A stretch of 64,000 nt of DNA from Diphasiastrum complanatum (GCA_029204225.1 CM055113.1:27058995-27122994), one strand, 5' to 3'; positions 1 to 13,246 are shown, counted from the stretch's first letter. Notes: generated by a model from the sequence alone, not told the origin. Numbers and translations: made by a program.

Positions 1-152
1 GAGCTAGATCTAGAATAAGACAACCTTTGTGACTTTGACATTGAACAAAGCGCACCAACTTGCTTCTTTGCCTTCAAACCACCATGGTTAGAAACAAATA
101 TCCATCAAGTTTGTAGAGGTTACCTTGTCTCTTGCCCTGGGCAATCAAAACT

Positions 153-458
153 TCATTCCTTATGATATATCAAGCAAGAATCACCAACAAATTCCACTTT
201 AAGCTCTTTTTCAACCATTTGGCACACACTAAGAACATTCTTAGTAATGGAAGGTATGCACAAAACATTCTTCAAGCTTACATTCTTATTTTTAGATGAG
301 AGAAAAATAGGAATGGTACCAATGCCCTTGATAACAACTTTACTACCATTGGCCATGTTGATGACCTTCTTCTTTCCTTCATAAGGCACCAAAGATGTGA
401 AGTACTCTTTGCGTTGTCCGATTCTGGGAACGACATGTAATATTCTAAAATATGACAA
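153..458 (-). pseudogene. Copia protease / pre-integrase fragment
   Basis: The reverse strand encodes about 100 residues, including QRKEYFTSL, KGIGTIPI and PSITKNVLSV, which align with the region just after the protease active site in the copia at 55267-57936. Beyond a frameshift near 155, the adjacent frame continues with EVLIAQGKRQGNLYKLDGY, the expected next part of that protein. It belongs with the gag/protease start at 1488-1851, from which it is separated by foreign DNA. The sequence between about 420 and 546 does not align with copia and is probably part of the insertion or its flank. Confidence 0.7.
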
Positions 459-546
459 GAGGCTTCTGCAATAAGCCCAAAAACTACACTACCAAAGTAG
501 AGAGTCGTAAGCATTAGAAATAGGCAACTTGTTGGCATCCAGTGTG

Positions 547-1478
<932 letters not shown>

Positions 1479-1487
1479 CTTTGTGAC

Positions 1488-1851
1488 ATGTCATAGGCTT
1501 GCTCCATTACCAATCCACCATGGATCAATATCTCCATCATTGTTTAGCAAATAAGAAGATATCAGAAAAGAATCACTTGAATTTTTTCTTCTTGAAGCAA
1601 TCACTGGCAAAACACTAGATAGTAGTGTTCTTACCAACTTCCTTGAGAAGTTCATTTGTCACATCCATCTTGATCACATGAAGAGCTTTCTTTGGCCTCC
1701 TATCATACCTCAATTGTTCTTGAGGTGCCAAAGGTCTCTCCTCCACACTTACAACAATATTCATCAACTCATTCATCTCTAGCAAAGAATCCATCCTCAC
1801 CTTCCAAGTTGAATAGTTGCTTGAGGTAAGTCTATCATTGCTTTCCAGCAT
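1488..1851 (-). pseudogene. Copia gag N-terminus fused to zinc-knuckle remnant and protease start
   Basis: The reverse strand opens with ATG at 1851 and reads MLESNDRLTSSNYSTWKVRM, closely matching the gag start of the copia at 55267. After about 78 residues (through VGKNTTI) an in-frame stop occurs. The following bases read FASDCFKKKK, which matches the last part of the CCHC knuckle, and then NDGDIDPWWIGNGAS, matching the protease active-site region. About 200 gag residues are therefore deleted. The protease motif normally DSGAS is NGAS here, so the catalytic Asp is lost. Gag would form the nucleocapsid and the protease would process it. It is certainly non-functional. Confidence 0.7.
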
Positions 1852-2120
1852 GAAGCCACTTGAGCTAACAAGAAGAAATTACAAAGATTTGGAAACAATG
1901 TAATCTCTATTTTTCTCTCACATAGAATTGATGATAACTTGATCACACTTGATCTATACACAATATAATGAACTTTTGCACTCTCCTAAGATTGAAACAC
2001 ACTCTTGAAAAGTCTAGCAACTTTAAAATCAAGAGATCCTATCAAATTAGGGTTTTCACAATCATATTGAAGCAATCAAAAACTATATGTGAAAGCTAGA
2101 ATTTTGATACATCTACTATT

Positions 2121-5100
2121 ATAATGAAACATCCACAATCATGAGCAATTTTTTTCACATTCCAGTAATTGTATTGAAAAATCAGCCCACTCCAAGTGAT
2201 TTGACCTAAAATGAACCTAGGATGACAAAGATCCACTTTCTTACACTTGAAATTTTTTGATTGAGCCTGCATGGGTTGTTATAACTAAAAATCTTGTTGA
2301 CTTTGGGGTCAATGGCATATTCGACATCTTTCTTCACCTTTTGAAGATAGTAACAAAACTATCAAATGTGATCAGAAGGCGTGGCAATAGCAGTGTCAAG
2401 GCGCGATGAGCCTTCAAAGCCCAGGCACACAAAGTCCGTGAAAGTTATCCATCTACAATCCGCCAATCATTGATTTTGTGAAAAGGGAAAATACTTGTGA
2501 TAACAATGATATGATAAATCATATGTCGTGAGTAATCAGCCAAATCCGCCGTGAGTAATCCTGTTTGTTTAAAAACAATTTATTTTGCAATAGTGATTTG
2601 TTTTATTATATCTTAGATTTTTCAAAACTTAGACTCCAAATATCTCTATAAATCTTTGTAAATTATTACTCTTAAGAAATAAATAATTTTAAAAAACATT
2701 GATTAAAATTCATATTACAATTATGATTTTTTTTAATTTTAATACAAAGTACTTTCATTATTTTGGTCACCATGTTATGTTGAATTTTAGAGAAGGTTTT
2801 AGATCCAAAGGTATCTACTTTTCTATCTCTCACAAAAATCTCTCTCTCTCTTAGTATCATCAATTTTCAAAGAAAGATAACTCTCCGACTTCCAGGAGGC
2901 TTCATATAGCAATGTACTGCTATCTCAGCCAATTGCCTTATGGATATTTGGATAGACTTGTGGATTTTCACCGCCTACATCAGCTATGACGCGAAAAAAA
3001 TACTATGTATTGCAACAAGAACATATATATTGGCCTGCAAGCAGTCTGAAAAGTCAATGAGCATGACAGGTTTGCTTTAATCTTGTCGGCAAAAGATGTA
3101 TGAAAAGGTTGTTGCTACTTGTTGAGTTCTTCTTCCCCGTGTAAAATTGCGTTCGACTGCTAGTCTCAGAACCCTCCAACGTCAACATACAACATAAAGA
3201 TGACGTGCAAAATATTAGCCTATATAACATATGTCGGTAAGGTCCTAATTTGCCCTAAAGATTTTAAATAAAAATTTGGCCTTAGAACTGGCCCTAGTAG
3301 ATTTCATTATTGGCTTCACCAAACGTAACCTTGGTTTTTACGTAATAACAAGATATGTCACATTTTTACAAGACCTCTCTTTGGCTAACAAAAGTTGAAG
3401 ACCAAAGGAATTGAAATACAAGGCCCCCTAGAATTTACTTGAATTCCAAGCCTTATTCACACAAGTAGTAATTCACATGATGATAACAGTCCTTCAGAAG
3501 AGTAACTTCATGCTAAAAGGAGTCATATGATGTCTAGAATTTGATAAGTTTTTAAGAAGGATTTAATAAAGTGAGAAATAGCCTTAAGAGTTTCCAATTT
3601 TATAAATTGCGAGATATCCATTTGGGATCCAGATTAAACCTCAAATTTGCACAAAATACCCCACAATATTTGACCAATGGTATCAAATAATTATCAAATC
3701 ATACCATTGTTAATCAAATCCTTAAGGTCCTAGAATCATCCCTTTGGAATTACTGATGTCCCATACTACAAGCTCTGGAGCCCCCCAAAAAGAAACTTAA
3801 CTCCTTGATTTGATTTTTCTAGAGATTCCACTTAATCAATCTAGTTGTCCTAAAATCTTTATAGGAAAATATCACTCACTACCAAAGACTGGAGAATCCA
3901 CCCATTTTGATGTCCAACATACTTTTCCAAGCTTCTGAGTCCCTTTTGATCAAAGAGTATTAACTCTAGAGAGAAGCTTTTGTCTCATGCTAATAGGTCC
4001 AATGTGATCCATGTGTTAAATCTTTGCTTTCTTTAGCACAATTTACAACCCAAGCTTGTGGTCAATTTCATGGTTGTTAATATAACTTTTCTAAATTCAA
4101 TTTTATAGCACACTTACTACCCTTGATGTTGACTCTTTTCCCCCCCTTAGAATTTTTGGTCCCCTTAGAATTGGTCTCCCATAAATTTCATTCCACGAAG
4201 GCACAAGGAAGATTTATAGACATATTATAGTAAATGTTATGTTTACTTCAAAGGTAATAAAAAAAGGAAAAGTTCGAAAGAATTCATCCCAATGACTGTA
4301 TTATTCTATAATTGGGTTGAATTCACTGACACACAAAAGTCATCCTCATCATGCATAAATAGCACTAGTATGAACTTTTGCATATACACAATTATAGGAT
4401 TATATTCAAGAAACAAAACCATAATCAATTTATGGATTGAGGTAGGCCTACTAATCTCCTAACAAGATAATTATCCAAGATTAGTCCAAACATCAGCATG
4501 ACATTCTTTCCCCTTATTCAAGTGTTGTCCTTAGAACTTAAACTTAGAAAGGTTTCTTTCCAAGCTACCTTCATGTTCCAAAGAGTCACTATCATTTGTA
4601 TGACCTCTCCATTGAACCAAATGCTTGGCTTAACCACGCACATTTTCCTTTCCTAAGGATCAAATTAAATATGCACATAATCAAGAATGTAGGGAGCATA
4701 ATCTGGGACCACTTGACCGGTGCCAGAGATAAAAAAGTTGCATGGGACGACTTGAAGGAAATAGGACAAATGGGCAATTTATGGCCACAAACAATTGGAA
4801 AAATCACCCTTCCAAAGGCTCCATCGATCTTTTCTAGGAGAGAAGAGGTGATTGTAAAGAAGAAAATAGCCTCAGTTTGAACTCCAAAAAGATTGGAGCT
4901 GAGAGCATTTTTGAGGATGTTCGAGTACAATAATCTACAAATTTAGTGGTTTGGTGAGATATGCTTGATGAAAAATACATTATTTTTTAGAGAGATGACT
5001 TAAGATGATGATCTAACTAATAGATGTGTTACTATTATTTACTTTTCTTGATCGAGACACACTTTACCACATCCATTCTCTCCATTCAAATGCATCTCAT

Positions 5101-5223
5101 TGTGCATTTGGTGGATGAGGTGGCCATTGCAGGAACATAATCTACTTTCATCAATTGCCTATTCATAGTCCATCCTAGACTATCGATATTGTGGTTACGA
5201 CATTCTCTCATTGATCGATATTA
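2121..5223. other. About 3.1 kb without a recognisable gene
   Basis: AT-rich DNA with many stops in all frames. Short open stretches exist, the longest at 4596-4880 forward and 4592-4930 reverse, overlapping each other, but neither resembles a known protein. There are no RNA genes, clear repeats or transposon ends that I can name. Confidence 0.5.
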
Positions 5224-5283
5224 TCACAAGGTTTTATAAGACAAAGAGCAAGGCTTAAGGGTAAAGACCTGAGGGTAGCATGG

Positions 5284-5607
5284 CGGAAGGGTGGCTAGTG
5301 CAAGTCCTTCAAGGAGAAGGTAAATAAGTTTTGCATTCTTAATAGTGAAGAAATACAAAAGTGGATTTTGAGATATGAAGAGGCCAAAGCTCATAGAACA
5401 ACTGCTCAAGCCAATTTTAGGAGAGGGCATAGAAGACAACCATACCCACCTAATCTCACCCTTCTACCGAAGGACATGATGCTTGATTGGCTATGCGATG
5501 CCCTTAGAGAAGACACAACAAACAACAAGGAAGTAACAAAGAGAGAGAGGGAATTTGCAAGGGGGTGCGATTTTCATCTAAGATATGTAAATCATTCACA
5601 TGTTTAA
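5284..5607 (+). CDS. Unrecognised open frame, possibly a gene or transposon fragment
   Basis: From about 5284 the forward strand stays open through ATG 5368 to a stop at 5605-5607. The sequence is charged and non-repetitive, including EEIQKWILRYEEAKAHRTTA and GHRRQPYPPNLTLLPKDM. I do not recognise the family. The composition looks more protein-like than neighbouring open frames, but there is no start-site evidence, no partner and no intron signal. It ends 18 bases before the CACTA terminus at 5625 and so lies outside that element. It may be an exon or a decayed transposon gene. Confidence 0.2.
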
Positions 5608-5624
5608 GTATTTTTACATATTTG

Positions 5625-6060
5625 CACTACAACATTTTTGATGTTTTTTGACTCTATTATCGAGGCTTTAAAAAAAACTCTACCAACCTCGGTATACACA
5701 TCGATTTATACCTCGGTAGCAGACTCTCGAAAATTACATTAGTTTTCGAGGTATCACTATCCCATTTGGCATTGTTTACATAATGTGTTTGCCAAGGAAT
5801 ATATCAAGGGACCTCGGTAGATCTCACTATCTGTTACAAGGGACATTCCAAGCGAGCTCGGTATAACCCTATGAAAAGAATGCTGATAATAAATTTATTT
5901 CGAGGGCCCTCGATATAACCCTCTATAAAAAATCATCTCTTCCGAGGATTATTCAGAGGGCTCGTAAAATAATATAAATTTTTTTTTTGACAGAATGGAG
6001 CCAGTGTATTGGCTCCATTCTGCCCTAAAAATGGACTCCATCCAACCCTAAAAGTATTTT
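5625..6060 (+). mobile_element. CACTA (En/Spm-type) transposon terminal fragment
   Basis: The segment starts with CACTACAAC, the hallmark terminus of plant CACTA transposons, and is followed by many short subterminal repeats of the type ACCTCGGTA/TACCGAGGT in both orientations (near 5659, 5690, 5712, 5749, 5812, 5858, 5905, 5943). In this family such repeats bind the element-encoded DNA-binding protein. The far end of the element is not visible: the DNA runs into a gypsy LTR at 6067. It is therefore an end fragment or a strongly deleted non-autonomous copy. No transposase is present. Confidence 0.6.
5991..6022. repeat. Perfect 13-base hairpin
   Basis: The arms CAGAATGGAGCCA and TGGCTCCATTCTG are exact reverse complements separated by six bases. 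A T-rich run precedes the left arm, and a diverged third copy of the arm sequence follows near 6030. It lies at the inner edge of the CACTA fragment, and its function is unknown. Confidence 0.8.
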
Positions 6061-6066
6061 GCACCA

Positions 6067-7442
6067 TGTAGTGGGTTTCTTTCCTTGCCTAACCTGAATC
6101 CAAGATGTTTATAAATTCTACACGACTATGGGCATGTCTTGGCATTTATCTTGCTTATTACAATGCCCAAATTAGGCAGAAGGGACAGATTATCTTTGTA
6201 GCATTGTGTCCTGCCTATCAAACGACAACCGGATAGGTCTCTATTGAACTGAATGTACATTGATAATCAACCAAAATGCAAGCCAATGCATTCAACAAAT
6301 GATCTACGTTACTGCTCAGTTGAACAATGATGGATTCCTACTTCTACCTTGCTGCAAAATGTTCACAGATTCCCCTAAATCTGTGAACACGGTTTCTTCT
6401 TTTTCTTTCTTCCTTTTGCTTCTGTAGGCTATGGTTCTTTACGGTTTGGTCTTCTTATTAGAATGGTTTCCAAGTAGAAGTGTTTCCTCATATTACAATG
6501 AGTATTTCCCAGCCTGTCAGTGGGGAGAGACAGATTCGTTACTCAACTACATGCATAAACAAGCCATGCAACCAGTCCTAGCTCCATATGGATCAGCGTT
6601 CTGAATCAGGGAGCAATTCTACAATCTATCTACTAAAACCAGGGAACAAAACAATGACAAGATTAAACTACTCAACAAAAAACAAGAAACAAGAAAACTA
6701 GATTTCTAACAGCACTCTAGCAGCCCAAGAATCAAGAAACACCCATTTTTTGATGCTTGGAATGTCCAAGAACAATCAAGAACTAGAATGTAAGAGAATA
6801 TGCAAGATCTACACCACAAATCCAGCCTATTTAGTTTACCTGAATGTTGGCTCCTACATTAATCCACAAACAAGGAAAGAAAACTAATCCACTCTAGGAA
6901 AGCAGCACAAAGGAGGGAAGGACAAGATCATAAATGCATCACTCAAGAAACAAGCATGCTCAAGGAGCTCAATGGATGCACCAAACTCGTGAAGGCTCTT
7001 CTCATTTCAGCATGGAGTAGGTACATTTCACAAAAAGCTCCTCTTCACAAAAAGGGAGTCTCTTAAATAAGCAAGAGAGCTCCTTAAGTGATATCCTACT
7101 GGAATTTCCACATTTCACAAATTACAAGTGGAATAATGCTCTCCACTAGAGGTCACCACCAAAAGGTGGCTCACTCTACTTTCTTTAGGAGGGGTCTACT
7201 TGCATTTATTATGTTTGCCTAGAAATACTAGCTCCTACATGGTCATTGCATCTTTCGAGATTCACCACGAGTCTTACACAGTCCTTGCTTGTCATTACTA
7301 CTAGTATTCCTCAGCTCTCATACTCGGCTCTCAGTCTTCGTTCGTCTCGTCTTCTTAGAGACCTCCTCGGTCTAAGGTGAGAGGTGCTCTTGGGTAGCTC
7401 TATCCGAGTATCTTAGGGATTCGTCAGAATCAACCAACACCA
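6067..7442 (-). repeat. Gypsy LTR (downstream, 3' LTR of the reverse-strand element)
   Basis: On the reverse strand this segment begins TGGTGTTGG directly after a polypurine tract and ends CCCACTACA. The last 40 bases (forward 6067-6106) match the end of the other LTR (13247-13286) with one difference, but the rest does not. A TATA-like motif lies near 7065-7075 on the reverse strand. Length is about 1376 bases. The polypurine boundary supports the 5' end; the 3' end is supported by the shared terminus. Confidence 0.5.
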
Positions 7443-7452
7443 TCCCACCCCT
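7443..7452 (-). other. Polypurine tract of the gypsy element
   Basis: The reverse strand reads AGGGGTGGGA immediately before the TG that opens the LTR. A purine run in this position primes plus-strand DNA synthesis in LTR retrotransposons. Confidence 0.5.
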
Positions 7453-8770
7453 AATGTGTTGCAAGACCCACTGCAACTCATATTGGACAATGTCGCTCCG
7501 CTTCCGCATTGGTGTCTTCGATCGTCACTTGGAAAAGCGTAGATCCTCGGTCGCTTGGAAAAGCGTAGATCCTCTCATAAAACCAAGTTCTTATTGTTGC
7601 CAGTCTTTATCAAAAAACTGCTTTTCGCAATTTGTCGCAATGTGATCAGAATGTCTTATTGCTGCAAGTGGTTGACATTCTCAAAATTGGAGAGCTCTCG
7701 GCAGCTTCACAACTTGCATGCTCGAGTGCTTTCCATGTGTCTCTTTGTTTTGTCACTTGTATTTGTCATTGACGGTTTCATCTTTGGTTTCTTGGCAGAT
7801 TCTAACTTCTGAAAGGTCTGTATCCTCCATTTGTTTCTGGGTGTTTCCGTGGTTCTTCTCTCAGTTGAAGTTCCAGTCTCAAGGAAAACCTTTGATTTGG
7901 GATGTTGCACAAACTTTGGCAATCAGTCTCAAGGGGATGGACTCATCATCAAATAGTGATAGAAACAGATTGGACGAATGGTTGGTGACAGCAAGGAAAC
8001 ATGTTGAAGGCCTGGTGGCAGGGTGAAAGAACTGATAGTTCTACAGTTGCAGCCTTGGACCCTTGCAATGTCGAGCTTTGACTACCAGTTGCTGGGTGAG
8101 GAGCTCACTTTATTTTGCAAGTTCATGGTTGTCTTCATCTTTCTTTTTCTGCAGCTCTTTTTCTTTATCTGTTACTTTTGGATCTCTTTGGACTTCATAG
8201 GAGGGGATTCAACTACCATTGCTCCAGAGAGTTTCTTTCGATCAAAATTGACCTAACCCATCTGTTACTTAAGTTTTGTCCTTTCCTCCTCAACTTTTTT
8301 GCTTAATTTCTTATGTCTTCTAGCTACTTCGCCTGCTTCTTAGATCTTCATTTGGCTGATCATCCATTGTAGGTGGCAGTTAGTCTATGCAAGACACTTG
8401 CAATGATCTATCAACTGCTTCGGTAAGACCGAGCTCAAAAAATGGACTTTTACTAGAAAAGAACCTTCGCCCACATCAAATTAGATAAATCTGGAGTGGA
8501 TATACAATCTGAGAACTCAACAAAGGTTTCTGATACTGTATAGGCCAAATCTGACCAAAAGAGTGATTTTATAAGTCATTTTTCATCAAAAATATTGTTC
8601 TTCCTTTTTCCCATGTTGATGACTTTTCTGAAATTTGCTCACCGGTCTTTTCTCAATTTTTTTTATTTTATTTTTTTAGCTCTCTTTTTCACAAAAAATT
8701 TAAACAATCAAATATTGAAAACAACTAATTGAAAAAAAAATAAAATAGAAAATCCTTGAGATCAAGCTTG
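7453..8770 (-). other. 3' internal region of the gypsy element, no recognisable gene
   Basis: This lies between the integrase stop and the polypurine tract. Several overlapping forward-strand open frames (7454-8256) occur, but none resembles a known protein and they are antisense to the element. T-rich runs near 8650-8700 are the only notable composition. An envelope-like third gene sometimes occurs here in related elements, but I see no signal peptide or membrane pattern on the coding strand. Confidence 0.4.
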
Positions 8771-8803
8771 TTGATCTAGCGGAGCAGGCTGCCAAAACTT
8801 GCG

Positions 8804-9790
8804 TTATTGGCTGCCATTCACTGGAGTATCAAATTGTTTTCCATCCAAGTGCTCAAGAATTACTGCCCCATAATTCAGGATTTCCTTCACTTTATATGGG
8901 CCTTCACTGGTAAACTTCAATTTTTTCTTGATCAGCTTGGTTTTGTACATCAATGCAAGATTTCCTGCTTTCAGATCCATTTTGTGCAATCGACGATCGT
9001 GCCATGCCTTTCGACGGGCTTTCTCTGTTGCTAATGCATGAACTGCCATCAATCGGGTTTCATATAATTTGTGCAATGCTTCATGACGGAGTTGTAAAGA
9101 CTTTTCATCATTTAACCGTTCTGTTGCCGCTATGCGTAAAGATGGAATTAAGAATTCAATCGGCATGACAACATCTTGACCATAGATTAAATGAAAGGGT
9201 GTTTTATTTGTACTATTTTTGTAAGCGGTTCTGAATGCCAATAATGCTGCATATAGTTTATGTTCCCAATCAGACCGACTTGCTTCAACTGTCTTTGTCA
9301 TAATGGTGCAGAGAATCTTATTGGAAGATTCAGCTTGGCCATTCTCTCTAGGATAGTAGGGAGTGCTAAATCTATGTATAACAAAAAAATCTTCCAGTAA
9401 ACACTTTATTGTCTGATTAACAAAGTGTGTACCCCGGTCACTAACAATCTCGATCGGACATCCAAATCTGATTATAATATTTTCATATAGAAACTTGGCC
9501 GTAGATTTTGCATCAACAACTTTGACAACTTTGGCTTCAACCCACTTGGTCATATAATCAGTTGCTACGATAATGTATCGGACATGAGATCCTTGCGCGG
9601 CAGGGTGAATAGGTCCCACATAATCTAGTCCCCATTTTTCAAATGGTGCTTTCGATAAAACTGAATGCAAGGGTTCATAATTCTGTCAAGTAGGTCGTCG
9701 TGCTCGCTGGCAAACATCACATGTCTGAATAAAATTTTCTGTGTCTTTATGAAACGTGGGCCACCAACAACTTGATTGCAAAAGTTTGCG
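8804..9790 (-). pseudogene. Gypsy integrase (H2C2 zinc region and DDE core), one in-frame stop
   Basis: The reverse strand reads CWWPTFHKDTENFIQTCDVC (end of the H2C2 zinc domain), then ARRPT, a TGA stop near 9685, then 290 open residues. The core motifs are present: ATDYMTKW (first Asp), IVSDRGTHF (second Asp) and NGQAESSNK (catalytic Glu). A C-terminal part with LKFTSEGPYKVKEIL resembles the chromatin-binding tail. Integrase would insert the reverse-transcribed DNA. Only the stop and the missing upstream RT break it. The zinc region sits only about 100 bases after the protease, where RT/RNase H should be. Confidence 0.85.
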
Positions 9791-9799
9791 AATAGTGAT

Positions 9800-10160
9800 A
9801 TCTGTAAAGGATCAACTTTAACTACACGTTCACAATTTTCAAAAGTGATTTTTTCGGTACCCCAATTATGAATTACTTGCGCAACTCGTAACCAGGGATG
9901 TCCCAATAGAACTCGGTAGACATTTGGTGCTTCTGGTAAGTCCATTGCCACGAAAGTAATGACAAAATGTACTCCCGCAATTCAAACATGTATATCTTCA
10001 ACCATTCCTCGTGGATGAGCTATTGTTTGATCAGCTAGCTTAATGGCAAAAGTAGCAAGCTTGATTTTTGTAAGGCCCCATTTTGCACCTAGCTTTGTGG
10101 AAATCAGGTTAACTCCTGAACCGCCATCTATCACAGCTGCTTTTTTAGGAAATTGTCTAT
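9800..10160 (-). pseudogene. Gypsy aspartic protease with one stop
   Basis: The reverse strand contains VIDGGSGVNLIS, the plant gypsy form of the retropepsin active site in which DGG replaces DSG, followed by the flap region and VLLGHPWLR, the usual C-terminal motif. One TGA occurs after the ...EDIHV segment near 9985. It is continuous with the gag-protease linker upstream (10131-10634). Directly after GTEKITF the sequence diverges and joins the integrase zinc region, with no RT in between. Confidence 0.75.
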
Positions 10161-12060
10161 GCTGTATCGGAAAAGTAATATTCTTTTGTTTACTTTCCCA
10201 AGTGGCTCCAACATGGAGTACTTCATTAGATTCTTCAAATCTAGCACAAAAAAGTGGCTCCTGATATGGACTTCTGGTTCTTCTTGAGCTAACTTTTGTG
10301 CTAAGACTTCTTTTGCTTTTGTCACCAACTTCAGAAACTCTCCCAATGAAATATTGATCTTATTAGACAAAATATTTATGAGCAGTTCTGTTTGTGGCGC
10401 TTCCGGTTCAGTCATCTTGAAGAGTTCTTCATGATAATGCAACTGGTCATTCATAGCCGTACATGAATTTCTTGGTGTCTGCAATGGTGAAGAACAAAGT
10501 TCTGATGTTGCTTTAGCAACTTCAAGCTCCTCTTCTTCTTGCAGATGTTTAATCCACTGCCTCATATCCTGATATCTTCGTTTTTCTGCATGAGGATTTG
10601 GATAGACTCCCGATGCTGTTGGTGTATCGTTCAATGGTATAGATTAGCACGTATTGGATCTGCTACTGGTTCTTTTTGCTTCTGTGCTTTGGTGACCACC
10701 ATCAACGGTTCACTTGGTTTATTCTGAGCTGTTGGTCTTTGCTTGATTGATATTAAATTTACAAGTGCTGTAGCTGGTGGTGGCTTAGGTCTTGTTGGAT
10801 AGTCTTTATAGCAATGTCCATAACCATACTCACGACAGAATGGTACAATTTTTTTTTTTATTTGGACATTCTGCAACTCTGTGATTTTCTCCACATGCAA
10901 AACATCCAAGTGGTGCTTTGGTCCAATTTCTAGAGGCTTGTTGTTGAGGGCAACATAAATAGCATACTGTTCTGAAGATCTCCTTGAAGATACACCTGAA
11001 GATCCACCTGCTTGATCAGTACCATAGTTCCATTGCTCAGCACTTATGTACGGTTCTGATTCCCATCAAATTGGCAGGAGGAGCGGAGTGCACATTCCGG
11101 GTATCCAAGAGTAGATTGTCACGGTCTAGCTGCTAGATTTCCTCCATACTGTGGTTCTCGATATCCCATTTGGACATACCGTTGCTGAATTATCCGAGGG
11201 TTGAAGTTGCAAAAAGCAGTCTCATGATCAGGTGAATTACACAAATTACAAACACTGATTTCCATTCGTTTTTTCAATTGAGGACACTCATTCACTATGT
11301 GGTTTCTTGTAGAAATACAACAGTAGGAAAAGTCTTCGCAAACTTTTCAGCTTTCTTGTTTGCTTGTCCGTGAAAATTTTTCAATGCTTTGATCTTCTCA
11401 TCAAATTGCGTCTGCAACTTTTCCATCTGTTTCTACTGGTTCTTCCCAAGTTTCTTGAACTCGTTGAGCATCATTTCTGCAGTAGCGTTGGCATTCATTG
11501 ATGCAATAGTGGTGGATGTCGTAGTAGTCTGTCCTGCCATATAGGGCAACATACTGATATTCGGCTCATCATCTGAATCTTCATCCTCCTCCCAAATTGC
11601 ATCATCTATAGTATTTTGCAAGAATGCATACTCATTATGGCATTTCAGCTCATGTTTGATCCGTTTAGGTAGACCTGACAAAAACCACATAATCATGGCA
11701 TTTTTGTTAATCAGCTCAGGTTTGCACTCAGATCTGAGGCGTTTCACCCGTTCAATGTAATCTCAAACCATTTTTCGCTTTTCCATTTTAATTTTACTTA
11801 AAAGTAGAAAAGGGTCTTCCATAAACTTCTGTGCTTGTGCTTCATCTGTTAAGGCCATAGGAAACAGCTTAAGTTTATCTTGAGGATAAATCTCGCCATA
11901 GACTTCACAGGATTCAGCATAGATTTGATGAATCTAATTGGATTTGTTAATCTTTTATATTTGGGTAGATCCAAACGGGGTGCTCTTCTAACAATAATTA
12001 GATTGACTTCTTGTGGAGCACCTCCAGGAGCAACTCCAGCGACAACCATCAATCAAACAT
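10161..12060 (-). pseudogene. Gypsy gag region, several frames
   Basis: Four open stretches on the reverse strand belong together. At 12052-11849 the text LDLPKYKRLTNPIRFIKSML resembles a gypsy capsid start. At 11747-11433 there is GLPKRIKHELKC followed by an acidic segment. At 10909-10631 there is a degenerate zinc knuckle (CREYGYGH, with Tyr where Cys is expected). At 10634-10131 there is a Gln/Glu-rich linker leading to the protease. Gag would form the virus-like particle. The frames are interrupted by stops and shifts, so no intact product remains. Confidence 0.6.
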
Positions 12061-13225
12061 TATCTCAAATCAGATCTGCTAAAAATATTTCACTTTTCAA
12101 AAATCCAATTTCTATATCGTGAAAATGATTTCGAAATTCAATCAACCGATACTTTCAAAAATGAAAAATTTCTCAAAATCCAAATCAGAATATATCAGAT
12201 TTGATCCAAATTTTGACAGAGACTTGATTTGGAAAATGAAAACCTAAAAATAGAACTAGCGAAGGTTCACTAGGCAAAGATTGGCTTGGCGAAGGTTCAC
12301 TAGGCGAAGGTTCAACAGTGCTTTTTTGAAAAAAAAATCTCTGATGAATTTTTCTAACAATTTCTTGGGAAATAACCATCGCCGACCTCTCAGATGAAAG
12401 ATCTGACACAAATAAAACTATGGAAAACTGGACGAAGGTTTTTGTCGCAAGAAAATACAATTTTTGTAGTTTGGCAAAGGTAAAATCCAAGATTTTCTAT
12501 GATCTGAACAAGAATCTTTGCCGAACTCAAAAATAGTATTTTATTATAAATAGAATATTTTGGAAACTCAACGAAGGTGCTGGCAAAGGATCAAGAGTAA
12601 TACTCGTATTTTTGCAAGAAAGTGAATTTTTTGGCAAAAATATGGTAGTATGACAACTGATCCTCTGAAAACCCTTCTATTTTTGGTATTATTCTTCGTC
12701 GACCTGGCAATAGATAGATTTGAATCACACCTATGCACAGTGAATCGGACGAAGGTTCTTTTTTTGTATTTTTAGGGTTTTGGTGATGTTTTGGTGTTTT
12801 TTTACGGTTTTTCTGATGTTTCTGAAAATTTGCTGGGAATTAATCTTTGCCCTTCATACTGAAGATTCTTTGAACAAAACTGAAGGTGTCTACAACTCGG
12901 CAAAGGTTTTCTGAAAGAGGGTAAAACGTTATAAGCTCTAATGACGCTTTTTGCCTCCTTTTGACCAAAATCTGATAGATTTGATCGATTTTTGTTATTT
13001 TCTTTGATATCTCAGATCCAAATGAATCTAAGATTGGTGACCTGATTAGATTTCTCTATTTTATAATCAGATTAGATTTCAAACAAGCAAATCCACTCAA
13101 ATCAAGCAAAATCAATCCCAAACTAACCCTAAATGCAAATCTAACATTATTCATGCCATGACAAGATGCCTAATGCAAGCTAACCATCCAACAAACATGT
13201 TGCAAACTGAAAAATTGGCATAGCT
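12061..13225 (-). other. Untranslated leader of the gypsy element
   Basis: About 1.2 kb between the primer-binding site and gag, without a coding frame. It contains several short repeats of the form GGCGAAGGTTCA or GGCAAAGGTT (12250-12320, 12895-12905) and T-rich runs. Long leaders are common in plant gypsy elements and often hold packaging signals; that role is not shown here. Confidence 0.5.
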
Positions 13226-13242
13226 CCCGGGCAACGGCGCCA
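13226..13242 (-). other. Primer-binding site of the gypsy element
   Basis: The reverse strand reads TGGCGCCGTTGCCCGGG starting five bases after the LTR terminus. This is the tRNA-derived primer-binding sequence widely found in plant Athila/Tat-like gypsy elements, here with one extra C. It fixes the element's orientation and the LTR boundary at 13247. Confidence 0.75.
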
Positions 13243-13246
13243 AAAT

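Noticed and set aside
4592-4930. Open frames on both strands at the same place
   Set aside because: Overlapping in opposite directions, with no recognisable domain; probably chance open frames in a stop-poor stretch.
5625-6074. A complete ~450-base CACTA element from CACTAC to GTAGTG
   Set aside because: GTAGTG at 6069 is part of the gypsy LTR end that is repeated at 13247, and the 3-base flanks do not match, so the pairing is coincidental.
7454-8256. Overlapping forward-strand frames as a separate gene
   Set aside because: They lie antisense within the 3' internal region of a reverse-strand gypsy element, overlap in several phases and resemble no known protein.
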